A DNA stretch of 64,000 nucleotides from assembly GCF_040807025.1 (NCBI RefSeq), contig NC_090945.1:74349088-74413087 (forward strand), read 5' to 3'. The position numbers and the translations under genes were made by a program. Positions 12,902-25,975 of this stretch are shown in pieces. This DNA is from Struthio camelus. Its lineage: Eukaryota; Chordata; Aves; Struthioniformes; Struthionidae. How positions within the stretch are numbered: the stretch's first letter is position 1; each line of letters opens with the position of its first letter. The notes under the pieces are model-generated. The model saw only the letters and a program-made list of their open reading frames with translations. It was not told the DNA's origin and ran no database searches.

Positions 12902-14225
12902 TTGGCAAGTATTGGAGTAATGCCAAGATTATGAACTTGACATATCCATTGGGAAGAACAAACTGAAGATGGGCTGTGAGGGGAAAAATAAGGAGGTCTG
13001 GTTTTGCACACAGTTAACACTGCAGACCATCAATGGGCAACAGTAGATTAGAGTAAGTCTGGAAAGGTTGAGTTGGGAGCAAAACCAGAAATCTTTGGCT
13101 TGTTAAGTGATAACTGAGAAATTCTACTCTTAGTTATGGAAATGCAGCCATGCTGAAAACAGTTGGGTTGCATAAATGCAAACACGGGAATACGACTTGG
13201 AGGGGGGATATTCACAGTTGGTGAATTATAGTCTAAATGCATTTAGTCTAAAGTATTCTGACAAGGGAGTGCTTACTGCACTCAAATAACTATTATTTGA
13301 GCATTACATAATAAAAATAGCAGAGAGGTAATTTCAATTCTTATCTGGAACCATTGCCAGAAAAGCTGTTCCCAGTGTTCTTCTAGAACTAGACAAGTAT
13401 TCACGGGTTTCTTTAGCAATAAAAACTGCTCTAAAAAGAAAGCTTAACACTATCCAGCCATATGGCAAAGGATCCCGAGTGCATGAGAACATCCCATGCA
13501 TGCCACGAGAGAGACTTGTGGGGCTTTTTTTAGATTTTTTTTTGTGTATTGATGAACTGGATGCTATGTTGACATTTTGACTTGAGGAGAAGAGTTTTTA
13601 AGTATCTCATCCAACATTGTTCCTTGAGGATCTGGAAGGAAGGATGTTCAGACAACACAGTAGATGAATGCCTTTTCTGTGCTCATCAGTATCTCAGCTG
13701 TACTTGGTCTATAACCAAGCCTGAGCTCCTCCACACATGTGGTGTTTGGAACAAGTAATTCTATTGACTTCAAAAGGGATATGAAATTTGATGTGATCTG
13801 CTATATTTTTAGCCAGTTGGATAGTACCACATATTATTTAGCTTTGATTAGCTCAGACAATGCACAGAGCTAGTAAATGTTAAACATTAATATTAATCAT
13901 ACAGTAGTGCCACTTACAACCCTCCGCTTTCTGATCTTCATCCAGGAGTGCAGGTGTGCAAATGAGGACTATTTTGGCAGTAAGAGCCAAGCCTTTCTTC
14001 CTCTCACACCTGCACGTGTTTGGAAAATAAATATATCCAGCAAAAGCTTTTCAAAAATATGTTGTCCAAGTATTCCCTGAGCAAACACTTGAGAGAGATG
14101 CACAAAGATATAAAAGAAGCAGTTAATATTCTGAGAAGCCTGAAGTGTTGGTATTGCACAGGAGTTGATGTGATCTATTCACGCTTGTCAGGACATAAAC
14201 TCGCAGGAGGTTTTTGATAACCTGT

Positions 14226-14340
14226 GGAATTTGGCCCTAGCTCGATGGACTGCTGGTATACGGTCATCTACAAAGCCTCATGCAGCCCCACTGAAGTCAA
14301 TGACAATGTTCTCATCTCATTGTCCTTAATGGGTCTCTTG
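14226..14340 (+). repeat. Ancient repeat fragment with 'tgaagtcaatg' core
   Basis: GAATTTGGCCCTAG followed by CCACTGAAGTCAATGACAATG and TCCTTAATGGGTCTC resembles the deep amniote family with words AATTTGGCCCTA, CACTGAAGTCAATGG and CTTCAATGGG. Confidence 0.35.
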
Positions 14341-17300
14341 ACCAGCTTGGTTTTCTCTTTTAACAGTAGAAGCGAATCTGGTCTAATCTGTAAAACTCGG
14401 TGAAACCGCAAGTACAGGAAGATGATGGAGAATATTGGCAGAAGTATTTAAAGTGAATAATCATGAAGGGAAAGAATTAAACTGTTCAAAGGGACTGAAA
14501 GATTTTCTAACTAATTGAAAATAACGGAATTGAATTGATAACTATTAGGAAACATATTCTTATTTGCATTGTGGCTCTAATGGAATCATATCTTTCACCT
14601 AATAACTAGAGAATTTAAGCTGATAAGGCATACATCTACCTAAAAAAGATCAGTCTAAGCTTGGTTTGTCTACGTTGTAGTAAGTCTATCTGATGTTCAG
14701 AAACGGACATTTATAATAGGAGAAGAAATAAGTGACCGGCAGTAGCTGTTGAGGTACGATTAAATTTGGTGTATATCAGAGGTGGTTAACTTCTGAATGG
14801 CTAGAGGCTACTTTTATTCTCTGAGAGGCGTTTGGTGACCAGAACTAACAGCTATATTTCTGTGGCCCTGCTAGATTAGCATCCTCTGTATAGCACAGCA
14901 ATGCCCTTTAATTTGGCTGGTCTGTTGACCTGGTGGCATTCCTGGAATCTACAGAGCTCCAGGGTTTCAGCCCTGCAAGACCTGCAAACTGAAAACTTTC
15001 AGCCCTCAGATTACTAAATAGCTACCCCTTTTAACTGTGCTGCAAATGGGCGTCCAAGCTAGGTTAGGGTCATAGCAGAGATGAACGTTTAGGGTAAGAT
15101 GAAAATAAAAACTCCAAGTGATGAATATGACAGTCTTCAGTGGGGCACCAGGAGGAAAAACTACTATGCAGTCAGTTCTTCTCCTTTGAAATGCTAATAC
15201 TCGGTGAATGCAAAGGACATGAAGTCAGTATGTCCTCCATATTCTAAATACCCTTTTAAATACACAAAAGTGTTTTGTTTCAGTGGATGCAAAGGAAGCT
15301 TCCTAGTGAAAGCAGGGAATCTACTTGCGTGCTTTAAGTTAAAGGTATGCTCGAGAGCTCTGCTGAGTTGTGAGCCTTGGCACAGGACCTTCCTTTTTTT
15401 CTCTTTCTTGTCATTGCAGAGTCAGTAATGTATTCAACATCTTTTCCATAATTTATAACCCAACTGTGACAAGCACTGTATCAAATGCTGTTGTAGTGAC
15501 TAGTGATTGATTGAGCTAATGAAGTCCAGAGGCCATGTGCCATACAGAACAGATTCACACAGAATTTTGACAGGGTTTTTTCAGAGATCAGAGGGTGACT
15601 GAGGTAACCAGTTAAAAAAAATCAGGTATGCACCTAATTCACAGTAATGCTTACACCTGAAGGAATAGCCATTAATATAGCTAAGGAGGAGAACCTAAAA
15701 TAATGAAGGTGCTTTGAAGACAGAGTGGAGAGGATAAACTGAGGATGAGAAAATTGTGTCAAGCCAGCTGCAGCTGAATATCTTCAGTAATATTTTTCTG
15801 CTGACAGCAGAGACCCCATGAGAAGTATTTTTTTTCCTCCCAAAACAGAAGATTTGTGTCCTGTGATGCAAGCTGAAACTATAAGAGCACTGCTGGAAAA
15901 TTGCAGGAACAATGATTTATTCCTAGGTTGAAAGCTGAACAAGGGAAAACACATAAACACTGCACTATAGGCACAAAGGGTGATTATTTTTGCCACATGA
16001 AACAGTTTTAAAATTCATGGGAAAAAGTAATTTTTGACAGTATGGTGCAGGTATTTTAGGTCTTATAAAAATAGCCATGGAAAAAATGTTTGTTTGTCAG
16101 AGACTGCTATCTTTGCTCTATCATTCAGGGTTCTTTTATAGCTTTTCTTGGAAAAGAGTAGTTATGTTTATTGATGGATGAATTTATATTATTATAGTGG
16201 ACTGAAACTGCTGAATATTTACAATGGCTGAAACAAATCTGTGACCTAACTGTACTTTTCTTGAGCAAGTTGTCTGGGAAAAAAGATCTGATCATTCCAT
16301 TTATTTGATTGGATTTTTTCCCTGGTTGTATTTATTTTAAATGTTTTGGAGGATAACTCCAGAACTGCTTTTCTGGGTGCTAGACTCTGAATTGTGTATG
16401 CAATCAGAGGGAAGTGTGGGATTTTAGCAATAGCTTTGCCACTAAGATATGTAAGAGTAACCTTCCATTTCTTTGACACTTTTTACAATGTAGATGAAGC
16501 AAATTCCAAAAAGCCCTAAGCGATCTTGTTTTGTTAAGGTTTTCTAATGTCCATCTCTCCCGGTTTCTGCTTCCATCTTCTGTAGATCGGGGGCAGACTT
16601 ACCAGCTACAGATGAAAAAAAATATCAGTTCATCTTATTTCTCTTCATATTCTCTACATAGTCTTTTCTTTAAAATTATTTCCAAAGTATCAGATCAAAA
16701 CCAGAAGAAATCAGCTCAGATCCTATAATGTAATAACCACTACAAGCATTTCAACTTTAGTCAGGTAGGAGGAGAGAAGGAAGAAGATGGTGAGAAGAAC
16801 ATGCTAGAACTTTCTGCCACAGCGTTGCCAAAAAAAAAGCTTAAATGTCGAAAAATCAGTGTGACATGATAGTGTCACAAATAGCGACATTAAAATAAAA
16901 TTCTTAACTTCACTTTCTTTGTCTTCCAATTTCTGGAGTCTAGAGGATGAACTTCATCCGTGTTTTCAGTCTGTCTTTGAAAACATGGGGACTAACAAGC
17001 TTCCTTAAATGCCAACACTGAGATTTTCGCGCAGTCCCCTGATTCCAACAGCTCTCAGAAAAATATTGTGAGTCTTTTTCAGTTCCTGTATAAGCAGGAA
17101 GTTTTAGATATTGTTGCCTATAGATACATGTTTGCTCTTATTTACCTCTCACACACTTATTCCCAGTACTTATTCCCAGTTTCCAACTGAACGACATAGC
17201 AGGCATATGGAAAAACACATATGTTTCCCAGCAGACTTCCTTGCTTTTTGGTAATCCCCAAGAAAAACAGTCGCTCATGCCAGATTTCTAAAGGCAAGTT

Positions 17301-18466
17301 GATCTTCTAAAGCACTTGGGTCCTTAGCTCCCATTGATCTTTGTGGAAGTTAGAAGCCGAGTACATTTGAAAGTGCCTACCTGCATCTTTAAAGACTTGG
17401 GCTCTTTCAAGAATCTGGCTCAATGGGAACTTCAGGCTGAGCTGCACCTGTTTGGGATTGGAGAGAAAATGTTGTGCAGGAAAGAAAAAAAAAAATAGAG
17501 AAATGCTTTTCTTTTGGATAAGCATTTTCCTAGTGTGGTATTATAAGAGGTACTGATAATGGAATTAGTATCGGGATATTTACGCGCTAGTTTGGTGCTT
17601 TCAAAGTTAGTTAAACTATCATATATTTATATGATAACACTAAAAGGCACTTGTTATTTTGGAAAAATAGTATCTTGTCTTGATGTCAGTAAGATGGATT
17701 GGTGCATGGTCTTCTGCATAAAACAGGATTTTAAGATGTTACAAAATATGTTCATTTTGTTGTTGTTGTTCTATTTGCTCAAAAGCAGAACAAGAACGAT
17801 TTAAAGGAAAGGCATATTTAAATATAGAAATGAGAATTGATAAGGGGAGCCTTGGAAAGTGTGAAGTCCTTTGTATTTCTCCAACCTGTGATTTCAAAGC
17901 TGTCCAGCCTTTTACTTATGCAAAATGTCTGCTTTGATTTTTCATGAAAAATAACTCATAGGAGAGGAATTGGCTGCAGTTTTCTTTTATGTTTCCATTA
18001 CTGTAATTTTTACTATTACCCTTGTAGCTTTTTTGGAAAATAGTCTTCTCCAAAATGTGTGATGGTCAGGGTCTCTGGCATCTAATAGTACAAATTTTTC
18101 ACAGTGCTACATTATTTTCAGTGACTTGCTATTTCAGGGGGAAAAAAAGATTCTATCCATTCATCTAGACCCTGAAGACTGCAAACAAACCAGGAAAAAT
18201 GACATGGCAAAGAATAAGCCAGCTCAGAAAAAAATGCCACCTAAACAAAATTCATGTACTGTTCTCTTAAATTATTTAAAGTACCTATTCCTGAAAGTTT
18301 ACTTTAAGTAAATCTATTTCACAGATAGAAAATAGTGTGGTCTTCTATGATGTTTTAGTTGAATGTATCTTCTCCTACACAAAAAACACTTGCTTTTGCT
18401 GGTTTGGCTTTGAAACAGCCACTGCTGTATCTGCAAAAAAGCAATGGTTAAAGCAAATCAGGTATG

Positions 18467-18494
18467 AATTTTGTCTCAGCCATGAGACAAAATT
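18467..18494. repeat. Perfect 12-bp hairpin
   Basis: AATTTTGTCTCA, four-base loop, TGAGACAAAATT. Both arms are perfect. It lies in an otherwise plain AT-rich stretch. Confidence 0.9.
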
Positions 18495-21400
18495 TAGGAA
18501 ACCTGCTGTACCTGTAGCTAAATCCTTCTCCACCCCTTTAAACAGGCACACAAGACCACACAGGTAGAACCCAGTCCCACACCAAGTTAAACTTGAGTAT
18601 TTGCAATAGAAAGGGTTTGTTCTCTTGGTCAAAACCTATTAATCATAAATTGGAGCCCACTCATATTTGCATTCCTGGCTAAACCCTTTACTTGAGCTCA
18701 AGAGGATGGAGGTAGCTGTGAACATGTCACCCCCACCTTCCTCTAAATGTCCACCTTCCAAATGTTGGAAGATCTCCTATTAGAAAAATGGTGTCTTCAG
18801 GGATCCTTTGCAAAAGACCAAAACACTGATTTAGAATGGCTTGATTTTAATTGAGCTTAACATTTATTTATCTTTTGGATATAATTTTGTCAGAAACGTA
18901 GCCATATTAGAAAACAGATTAATAAACTGAGTCTGATAAAAATACTGTCAATCAGAATGTAAATGGTTGATAAGAGATTAACACTATTTTAGAAATAAAA
19001 GGAACTGCCTACCTGTAGCTATATGAAGCAGAATAGAAACCTGAGAATTACATCCTTCACACCACATTTTACTTACCTAAGCACCCAAATCTTTTCCAGC
19101 TTTCCATATTTTCTGAAATTAGCTTCATGAAATTTTAGGGTTGAAAAAGCACAAAGAGTGCAAAGCTATCCTGTGAGAAACAAATTCCCACGGTCTAGCT
19201 AGCCACATGAAAGAAAGAGCTCCTCTTGTTCTGTTGTGAGCTCCCCAGGTGTAGACAGCTAATCCAGCGCGCTCCTGTTTTCCGAACTCTCATTAATTGT
19301 TAGTGAGAAATTATGAAGGCTGCAGACAGATGATCTTACAATAGCTACCACAACATTATGTTTCACCGTATGTTTTCTATTTCAGACTAAGCCACTGCTT
19401 CAGGCTCCGTGGCATAACAAATTTATACAGGTTAGTTTTTGTTTTTGTTTTTTAACTGATGGAAGATAAAATTTTAGGGGCTCTAGACAGCTTGTATTTA
19501 TTGTCAGCCTGTTTTGTAAGTAAGTGACAGTAATTTTACTACCTTTTTTTCCTTTCAGTTTATGAGCGAGAACTAGAGAAAATTATGGTGTATATTTACC
19601 TGCTTACTAGTAAAAACCCTGTAAAGCGCTGAGCTGCTCATATTAAATATCAGTTATTTTCACTGAATTAGATGAGAGCTGAAGATGCCCAAAGGATTAG
19701 GTTTTTGGTCTACCTCCGTGACTCCTTGTTTATGGGCGGCTGGCCTTTATAAAGGTGGATGGTTGTATCAGTTCCTCTGCACACATGCAGTTTACTAGCT
19801 TGGCCCTTGTGCAACTATAAGCCGTTCAGCTTTCCCTCAAATCATTCACAGCTCTTCCATGTTTTTCCTCATACGTGTGTGTCAGTTGTTAATATGCTCG
19901 TACCTGAACGCAGTACCTGGTAATAACCAGAGATAATGCAATATACTGAGAAATCTGTGTGTTATCTGTCTTTGAGATCCGAAGAGGTACTTTCGTCGGT
20001 CCTGCACGGAACTGATGCAGCCACGCGCTCCTCTGGCTTCAGAACTGCCCACGGACGTCCGGTTCTGTTCTGCCACGGACAAGGGTTTCTCCCCTTTAAC
20101 CAGGCTTTCTTCTGCGGGTATCAGAGAGAGCAGCTGACAGTGACGTACCAGTGAACTAACGAAGAACAAATCAGTCTGACACCTGCTTGAATTTACTACT
20201 GTGTCAAATGAAACAGCTATTGAGAAAAGTGTTGAGGCAGCTAGATTTGTTGACTACAGAAAGACTTTCTTTTTTTTTTTGGTAATTGGATTAACACAAA
20301 TAGAAACTATTTTGGCTGCTGAGAGGTCTAGCTAAATAGGAACTTTGCTACTTGGCATAATGGAAATAAGGGATGACGTTATGTAAAATAATTTACATTT
20401 AACGCTGAAGAAAACATTTGTTTTTTGTTAATTGGGTAATAAGGCAATAAAGCTTTGCCATTTATTAATTTGTTAGCTTGGAATGTGGTCAGAGTGAGTG
20501 ATAAGGCTGTTTTAGAGTCAGGCATTTTGATAAGACCCTTGTGAGATTAAGATGTTTTCATGCAAGAGCATTTTATCAAAAACCCTGCAGGTCACTGTGC
20601 CCTTAATGATGTTGCTAAAATAAACACAATGTACATGGAAATTATTTTGTATCTAACAGATAGAATGAGATATCCCAATACATTGTTTCAAATTAAACTT
20701 TAAACTAGGTAAACAATCTATAGGAGACCTACTTGAAAGTAATTCTTTTGTGATTTTTGCAGCGTTTTGAATCTGTGGTCATCTTGTTCTGTCGAGCAAA
20801 GACGGCTGTGAGTACAACACATACAGCAATCTGTTATCAGTGTTTGTAGCAGGAAGAGTACTTCTTGAATTTCAGTAGAAAAGGAATATTAGCGTTGCCT
20901 CTTGATTTCTGCTCAAGCAGATCTGCAACTTTCTGTAGTACTTTCAGTATTCGATCAGAAATGAACCTGGCAGAAGTACTGTGGTTAACTGAAGCCTATC
21001 TAATCTTAATTTAATCTGACAGTCAATAAAAATGTGGATAGACTTTATTAGTATAGCACTAATAATTCTGCCATTAACAGGAAGAACGTTGTCTTGGAGT
21101 TACAAGGCACTAATTCTTTTTCCAGCTTTTTCTATTTCCGTTCTGGGACTTGAGCTCATATACCAGGTCTGATACCAGGTTATTTGTCTTTTTTGAGAGT
21201 CTGTGTGTATTTACTGAGCCAGAGTTTATAGGAGAGATAAGATGATATAAATTTAGGGAAGCCTCTTTGTTTTAGGAATCCTTAAATTCAGTCTAAGCTA
21301 GCTTTTGGACAATCCTTAAGAAGTCTCAATTACACAAGCTTGAACAGTGGGAAAACTCTTGGCCTCTCGGAGTTGGTCTCGTATCTTCCTTAGCTTGCTT

Positions 21401-22023
21401 GGGCTTTCTAGACAAAATAGTACTCGCTGGTCTGTTAATTAGCTTCCCTTCTTTGTCAACATACTTCATGTTAACCAATCTAAAAAAAATCAGTAGCAGC
21501 CTGTTCTCATCTACCATTTGAGTTTCCGCTGGAATAGCCGCAAGGGAGTAAGACGTAATTAAATATTCTGGTCATGCTTTGAACTAAAAGTATGATATTT
21601 TGATTGTCCTTTGTATACTGTGTGCTTCTGTGAAGCTCGATCAGCATTCCTTTTCTTCTTTTGTGCAGCACCTAACGCAACTGCATCCTGATCTGTGATG
21701 TGGTCCCCCGAGTCTGAGCAAAACAAAAATATGGTAAGAGGTGATTTAGCTATGGGACTTTGAATGACATGCATGGGAGTTAAGTAATGAAATTTCCTTT
21801 CTGATTTGGCAAACCTTAGCTTTCTCTTCCCTGTTTTGATACCATACTATACTCTCTTTAGGCATACACAGCAGCTATATAATGCAATAAAGGTATTGTT
21901 GCTATCATATCTCTGGTTTATAGTTACAACATTTTATTATTGTGAATTACTGATATATTAAATATACATTATTTATTAGAGTAGAAGGTTCTGTAAGCGT
22001 GCATTAATCTGGCTGCTGTAAAA

Positions 22024-22068
22024 ATGGCTTGAACAGCCATTGGAGAAGTGGCACAGCTGGCCACTTCT
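22024..22068. repeat. Two adjacent perfect hairpins
   Basis: ATGGCT/AGCCAT (5-nt loop) at 22024-22040 is followed three bases later by AGAAGTGGC/GCCACTTCT (7-nt loop) at 22044-22068. Confidence 0.85.
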
Positions 22069-24504
22069 ACCTAATGGTACAAGTTCTATCTATCCTGCGA
22101 ATGTCTATTGCATGGACAGAGATGGTGCGGAAATACTCATAACACGGCCCACACATCTATCTTGGTTATAATCATCTCTAAATCAGGGAAATAGAGAAGT
22201 TACGTTCGTTTCCATTTAATCCTTGGCCTCTGAAGAGCCTGAGACCAAGGGATTCAATTAGTGACGAGTGAAAGTGGTAGGTTTAGTGCAGCCCCATGTG
22301 CTCAAAGCTCACAATTGAAACAGAAAGGTAAGAATTACATTAATTTCACTCTGCTTTAGCATCCTTCAGATGAGACTTTTTTAAATTTACTTTCTTAAAG
22401 ATATAAGGCCTGTGCAATTGTTCTTTGTCAGGGAGCCATGCGTTGGTCAGTCAGTCTGTCCACCTTGGTCAGCATCTTTTGAACCATTAAGACAATTTCA
22501 ACTAAATCAGCAAACGGGGAGATCACAAAAATAAATATCAAGTCACGTGACTGGGCAGACAAGGAAGACCTTGTATCTGTTAGCTTCCTCTGAGGGTACA
22601 TGGGAAAGATCTTCCAACAGTGGGACAAGATTCAAACACATGTTGCAGTTCACGGTAAGACACAAAGCTGGAGGAAACCAGGCTTCATTAGTTCTAGTAC
22701 TACTGGCTTTTTCCCCCTGTTTAATTGTGGGAAATGTCAGTTACTGACAGATTGAAAGAGCTTGACTCTTGGGAACTTGGATGTTACCATCTCTTCTCTT
22801 ATCTGCTGCTCACTGAGAGCCCTGGTACGCATGTCTGTACCGCTGCGTTACTCTAGTGTGCCTGTCGTAGACAGTGGTGAATACAAAATGGGTAAGCAGG
22901 CCAAAGGTCCAACTGTATTAATTTAGGTGAAGTATTAGTTTTTGTACGCCAGTTTTAATCTGTAGGGACTCAGGCCTTTCCATCTATTCTGAGTATTTTT
23001 AGGTTATTATTACAAATGTTGAGTAATCTTCGCAATTTCATGGGAGATAGGCCACGATTTCAGAATCAAAATTATTCACTTCCCAGTAACTGACAGATCA
23101 CCCTTCATACTGGCTGACAGGATTGCGGTAGAGCAAGGTTTTCTTAACAACTCAGCATTGCATTTTTTCCTTCATTCCCTTTTGTGCAGAGGCACAAAAG
23201 AGTAAAGGTAACAAGCACAATATGCAAGCGTTTCCCAGGCAGGGAACTGTGTCACTCCGTTTTCTGTGAGCAGTTGAATCGCTGCCTAATTTCTGCACCT
23301 CTGAAGAACATGTCCAAACAGTAATGATTCAAATAAGCATTTTAACACCATGTGTCACTGATACCAGTTTGCAAGAGTCAAGGAGGTTTGTCTGGAAAAA
23401 TAACTTTCTGCCCACAGAAAACCAGGTGTTTTTTCTCTTACAAGGCTAGTGTTTCACAGGGATAAGTCACAATAAGTGAGGAAACGAACTGCATGCAAAG
23501 GTCATTCTCTTACACTTGTGTTTAACTGCCTTTAGACAGCTTCCTATAGCTTCTCCTAGATCTTTTAAACTTTGAATTTTGTCTCCAGAAATCAAGATTT
23601 GAAAAACAAAAATCTACTTGCTTTTTATACATATACCATACTTTGGGAATGAATTTAATTCATTAAAAGGCACCTTAAAAAGTCCCAGTGGCATCTTCTA
23701 GTGATCTGGGCCAGGTGGTGCTGCTTGCCTACTTCCTGCTGACTGCTGTGGGTCCTGTTGGCAGGGTTTTCTGGGCAGAAACTCCAAAAGTGACTCCTGG
23801 AGAATCTCAGACTATGGACAAGTTACTCCACTAATCCAGAAACGGGTGTGGAGGAGTGAGGGGACAGTGCTGCGCAAAAGCTGCGTAGAGGCTCTGCGGC
23901 CGTGCTTGGGACCATGAAAGATGACTTTGTAGGAAGCTGTGGAGAGATCAGCTGTGGGAGAGCACATGGGATTTCTTGGAATTTTTTTTTTTTAAATTTG
24001 TGTTCCTTTTTGAAAAGTGGCAGTCATCTTGGATTTGAAGCTGCCCTACAGTTTTAGCCACTGCAGTAATAACAGGGCATATGACCCGAGATCTCCTAGC
24101 ACTGCTGTTGTACAGCTAATATGTGGTCATGCAGCCTGCTGAAAGTCATGTTTACACGAATTTGAGATGGCCATGTTACTCCAAGCAATTGTGGTGGTCA
24201 TCCCAGACCTGTAAATGATATAGTTAAAACAACAGATACTCTTTTTCCTATTCATCCTCCTAGAAAAGCCTTTGTAATCCTAAATTTAATTTTGTAGGCC
24301 ATTAGGCTAAAGGAAAATTACAACTAAAACCGTTTTACTAACCTTACTCATCTTGGTTTTGCCCAGCCCTGATCTCTTTTATTATGTGTCCTCTAACCTG
24401 TCTACCTGTAGCAAGAATTATTACTTCCCCCCTTGGTCTTTCAAACGCTTGTTTTCTAACGCTCAGGCCCTGAGCAACCTTGTCTTATTCTGAAGCTGAA
24501 TATA

Positions 24505-24605
24505 GCTTCAAAGTTGGCCCTGGTCTGTGCAGGGGTTTGGACCAGAAAACCTGCAGAGCCCCAGAGGTCCCTGCCAACCCAAATTATCCTGTCATTCTAA
24601 CAGGC
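24505..24605 (+). repeat. CR1 LINE 3'-end fragment
   Basis: The sequence around CAGGGGTTTGGACC, AGAGGTCCCTGCCAACCCAAAT and a terminal GTCATTCTAA matches the conserved 3' end of avian/reptile CR1 elements as I know it (usual form: GGTTGGACTAGATGACC, AGGTCCCTTCCAACCC, TTCTGTGATTCT). It is 5'-truncated, as usual for CR1, with no coding remnant. Confidence 0.7.
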
Positions 24606-24641
24606 TGCTTGTCATAGATCAAAATGTTTCACCAGCACTAA

Positions 24642-24647
24642 TTTATT
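24642..24647 (-). terminator. AATAAA polyadenylation signal for the candidate divergent transcript
   Basis: AATAAA on the minus strand lies about 335 bp downstream of the stop of the open frame ending at 24980, a normal 3' UTR length. Six-base matches are common in AT-rich DNA, so this is weak evidence alone. Confidence 0.2.
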
Positions 24648-24979
24648 CAGTTATACAGCACACTGCAGTGAGGCAGCAAGAGCATCCAATCTGTGATGCC
24701 TAAAACTTCTTCCACCGCTTCCCCTGACTATTTTGAGTTACACCGCACCGCATAAACCCAGTCGTTGCCCTTACTGCTATGACTACAGCTGCAGTGAGGA
24801 TTTCTTGGTGCTTCCATGACTTGGTGACAACTTAGAAGACACGCAGCCCCAAAGTGGGCCATACGGAATTAGCAACCATCTGTGGAAAATTCAGGTGACG
24901 AGTCTGGTGCCTCATAGGAGTTGAGGGGCAGAAGGAAGCACGGTCCCCAGTTCTTGTCTTAATCATGAGAATCTTCTTT

Positions 24980-25309
24980 TCACAACTGCTTCATCCGCTC
25001 CTCAGCTTCCAACTTCCGTAACAGAGAAGGGCTCTGACAAACAGACTTCTCCACTGCAGCCTCCTGGCTCTCGTGGCCAGAGCAGGACCATCTCCTGGGC
25101 CGAGAGGGGCACGGCTTGCGTGCTTGTGACCAGCGATCATCCACGCCTATCTCATCTGCACCACGGGGCTGGATGAATACCGCTCTGACCACTTCAAAAC
25201 AGTCTTCTCCTAACCCTTGAGCTCCGTGTGAAACCGTACAACCAGCCCGGTAACGCGGGGCGGTCTGCCTGCGTCCCGTCGTTCCTGCTGAGCGGGGGCG
25301 TATCCCCAT
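24980..25309 (-). CDS. Candidate 109-codon ORF divergent from SORCS2 (unrecognised)
   Basis: I do not recognise this product. The minus-strand frame opens with an ATG at the 5' edge of the CpG island and runs outward into ordinary DNA, ending in TGA. Unlike most frames here, its C-terminal 75 codons lie outside the island and read like normal protein: an acidic patch (G-A-D-E-I-G-V-D-D), a basic Pro/Arg stretch (P-S-R-P-R-R-W) and a charged, helix-like end (L-L-R-K-L-E-A-E-E-R-M-K-Q-L). The two other minus frames are closed in this stretch. An AATAAA on the same strand lies about 335 bp beyond the stop. It may be a divergent short gene, the last exon of a longer one, an unspliced antisense RNA, or chance. 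Confidence 0.25.
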   Translation of the reverse strand: MGIRPRSAGTTGRRQTAPRYRAGCTVSHGAQGLGEDCFEVVRAVFIQPRGADEIGVDDRWSQARKPCPSRPRRWSCSGHESQEAAVEKSVCQSPSLLRKLEAEERMKQL

Positions 25310-25479
25310 CGCTGCTCTTTAGCGCGTGGCAGGAGCGAGAAAGGACCAAAGCCCCCCCGGTTTGTGGTGGGGGTCCGGGGCCTGTCCTGTGCGGCGGGCC
25401 AGGAGGGACAGCGCAGGGGGCTGGCGCGCTGGGAGCGGGGGTCCCGCTGCGGGCGGTGCGCGAGCCCGAGCGGGGGTAC

Positions 25480-25880
25480 ACGCGAGTGAGTGCGTACGCG
25501 CCCGTGCGCGTGCCGCGTGGCTGAGTGTGACTGCCTGTGGGCGTGCGAGGCGGCGGGCAGGGGACTGTCTGGGAGCCCGTGTGCGTCGGAGCGTGTGGCT
25601 GTGCCTATGACCTTGCGCGCGCCTGTGGCTGCGTCTGTGAGGGGGCTGGTGCGTGTCTGGGTGACCCTGCGCGTGCGTGCGTGGGACTAGGTGTGTGACC
25701 TGCTGCGGGACTGCTTCTGCGCCCCCGTCTGCGCGCGAGCGATCGGGCGCGCGGCTGTACGTGTGAGGCTGTGCCCGTGTGCGTGCGGCCGCGTGGGTGC
25801 CCGTGACCCCGAGCGTGCGGCCCCACGTGCGCGCCCGGGAGCACGACTGCCCGCGCCCCTGCGTGTGCGCGCCCCGGCGT
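25480..25880. repeat. Degenerate CG/TG alternating tract upstream of the promoter
   Basis: About 400 bp are dominated by alternating purine-pyrimidine steps (GTGCGCG, TGTGTG, GCGTGCGTG) with recurring CTGTG, GTGTGACC and CGTGCG words. It reads as a decayed minisatellite. Both strands are open in several frames because stop codons are rare in this composition, which explains the long His/Arg/Thr-rich and Val/Arg/Cys-rich frames here. Such DNA can adopt Z-form. Confidence 0.6.
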
Positions 25881-25925
25881 GAAGGCCTGCGCGGCCGCGG
25901 CGGGTGCGCGCGTGGCTGGGCGCGC

Positions 25926-25940
25926 GGGGGGGGGGGGGGG
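25926..25940 (+). repeat. 15-bp poly-G run
   Basis: Fifteen consecutive G residues lie in the promoter part of the island, about 200 bp before the start codon. Such runs form G-quadruplexes, vary in length and often mark sequencing or assembly uncertainty, so nearby base counts should be treated with caution. Confidence 0.9.
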
Positions 25941-25975
25941 CGCGGAGCGGCGCGGCGCTGCGGCGCGGGGGCCAG

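Larger units (their letters stand above)
9951..24504. other. Intergenic DNA, no confident gene
   Basis: Outside the CR1 fragment (11.3-11.6 kb), the purine tract, the hairpins and the repeat at 14.2 kb, this is plain AT-rich DNA. 11874-12242 is open for 122 codons with slightly raised CpG but no recognisable protein. 19980-20150 is a CpG-richer patch. 20400-20700 and 18840-19010 are AT-rich with homeodomain-like words and could be conserved elements, but this cannot be judged without an alignment. Confidence 0.5.
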
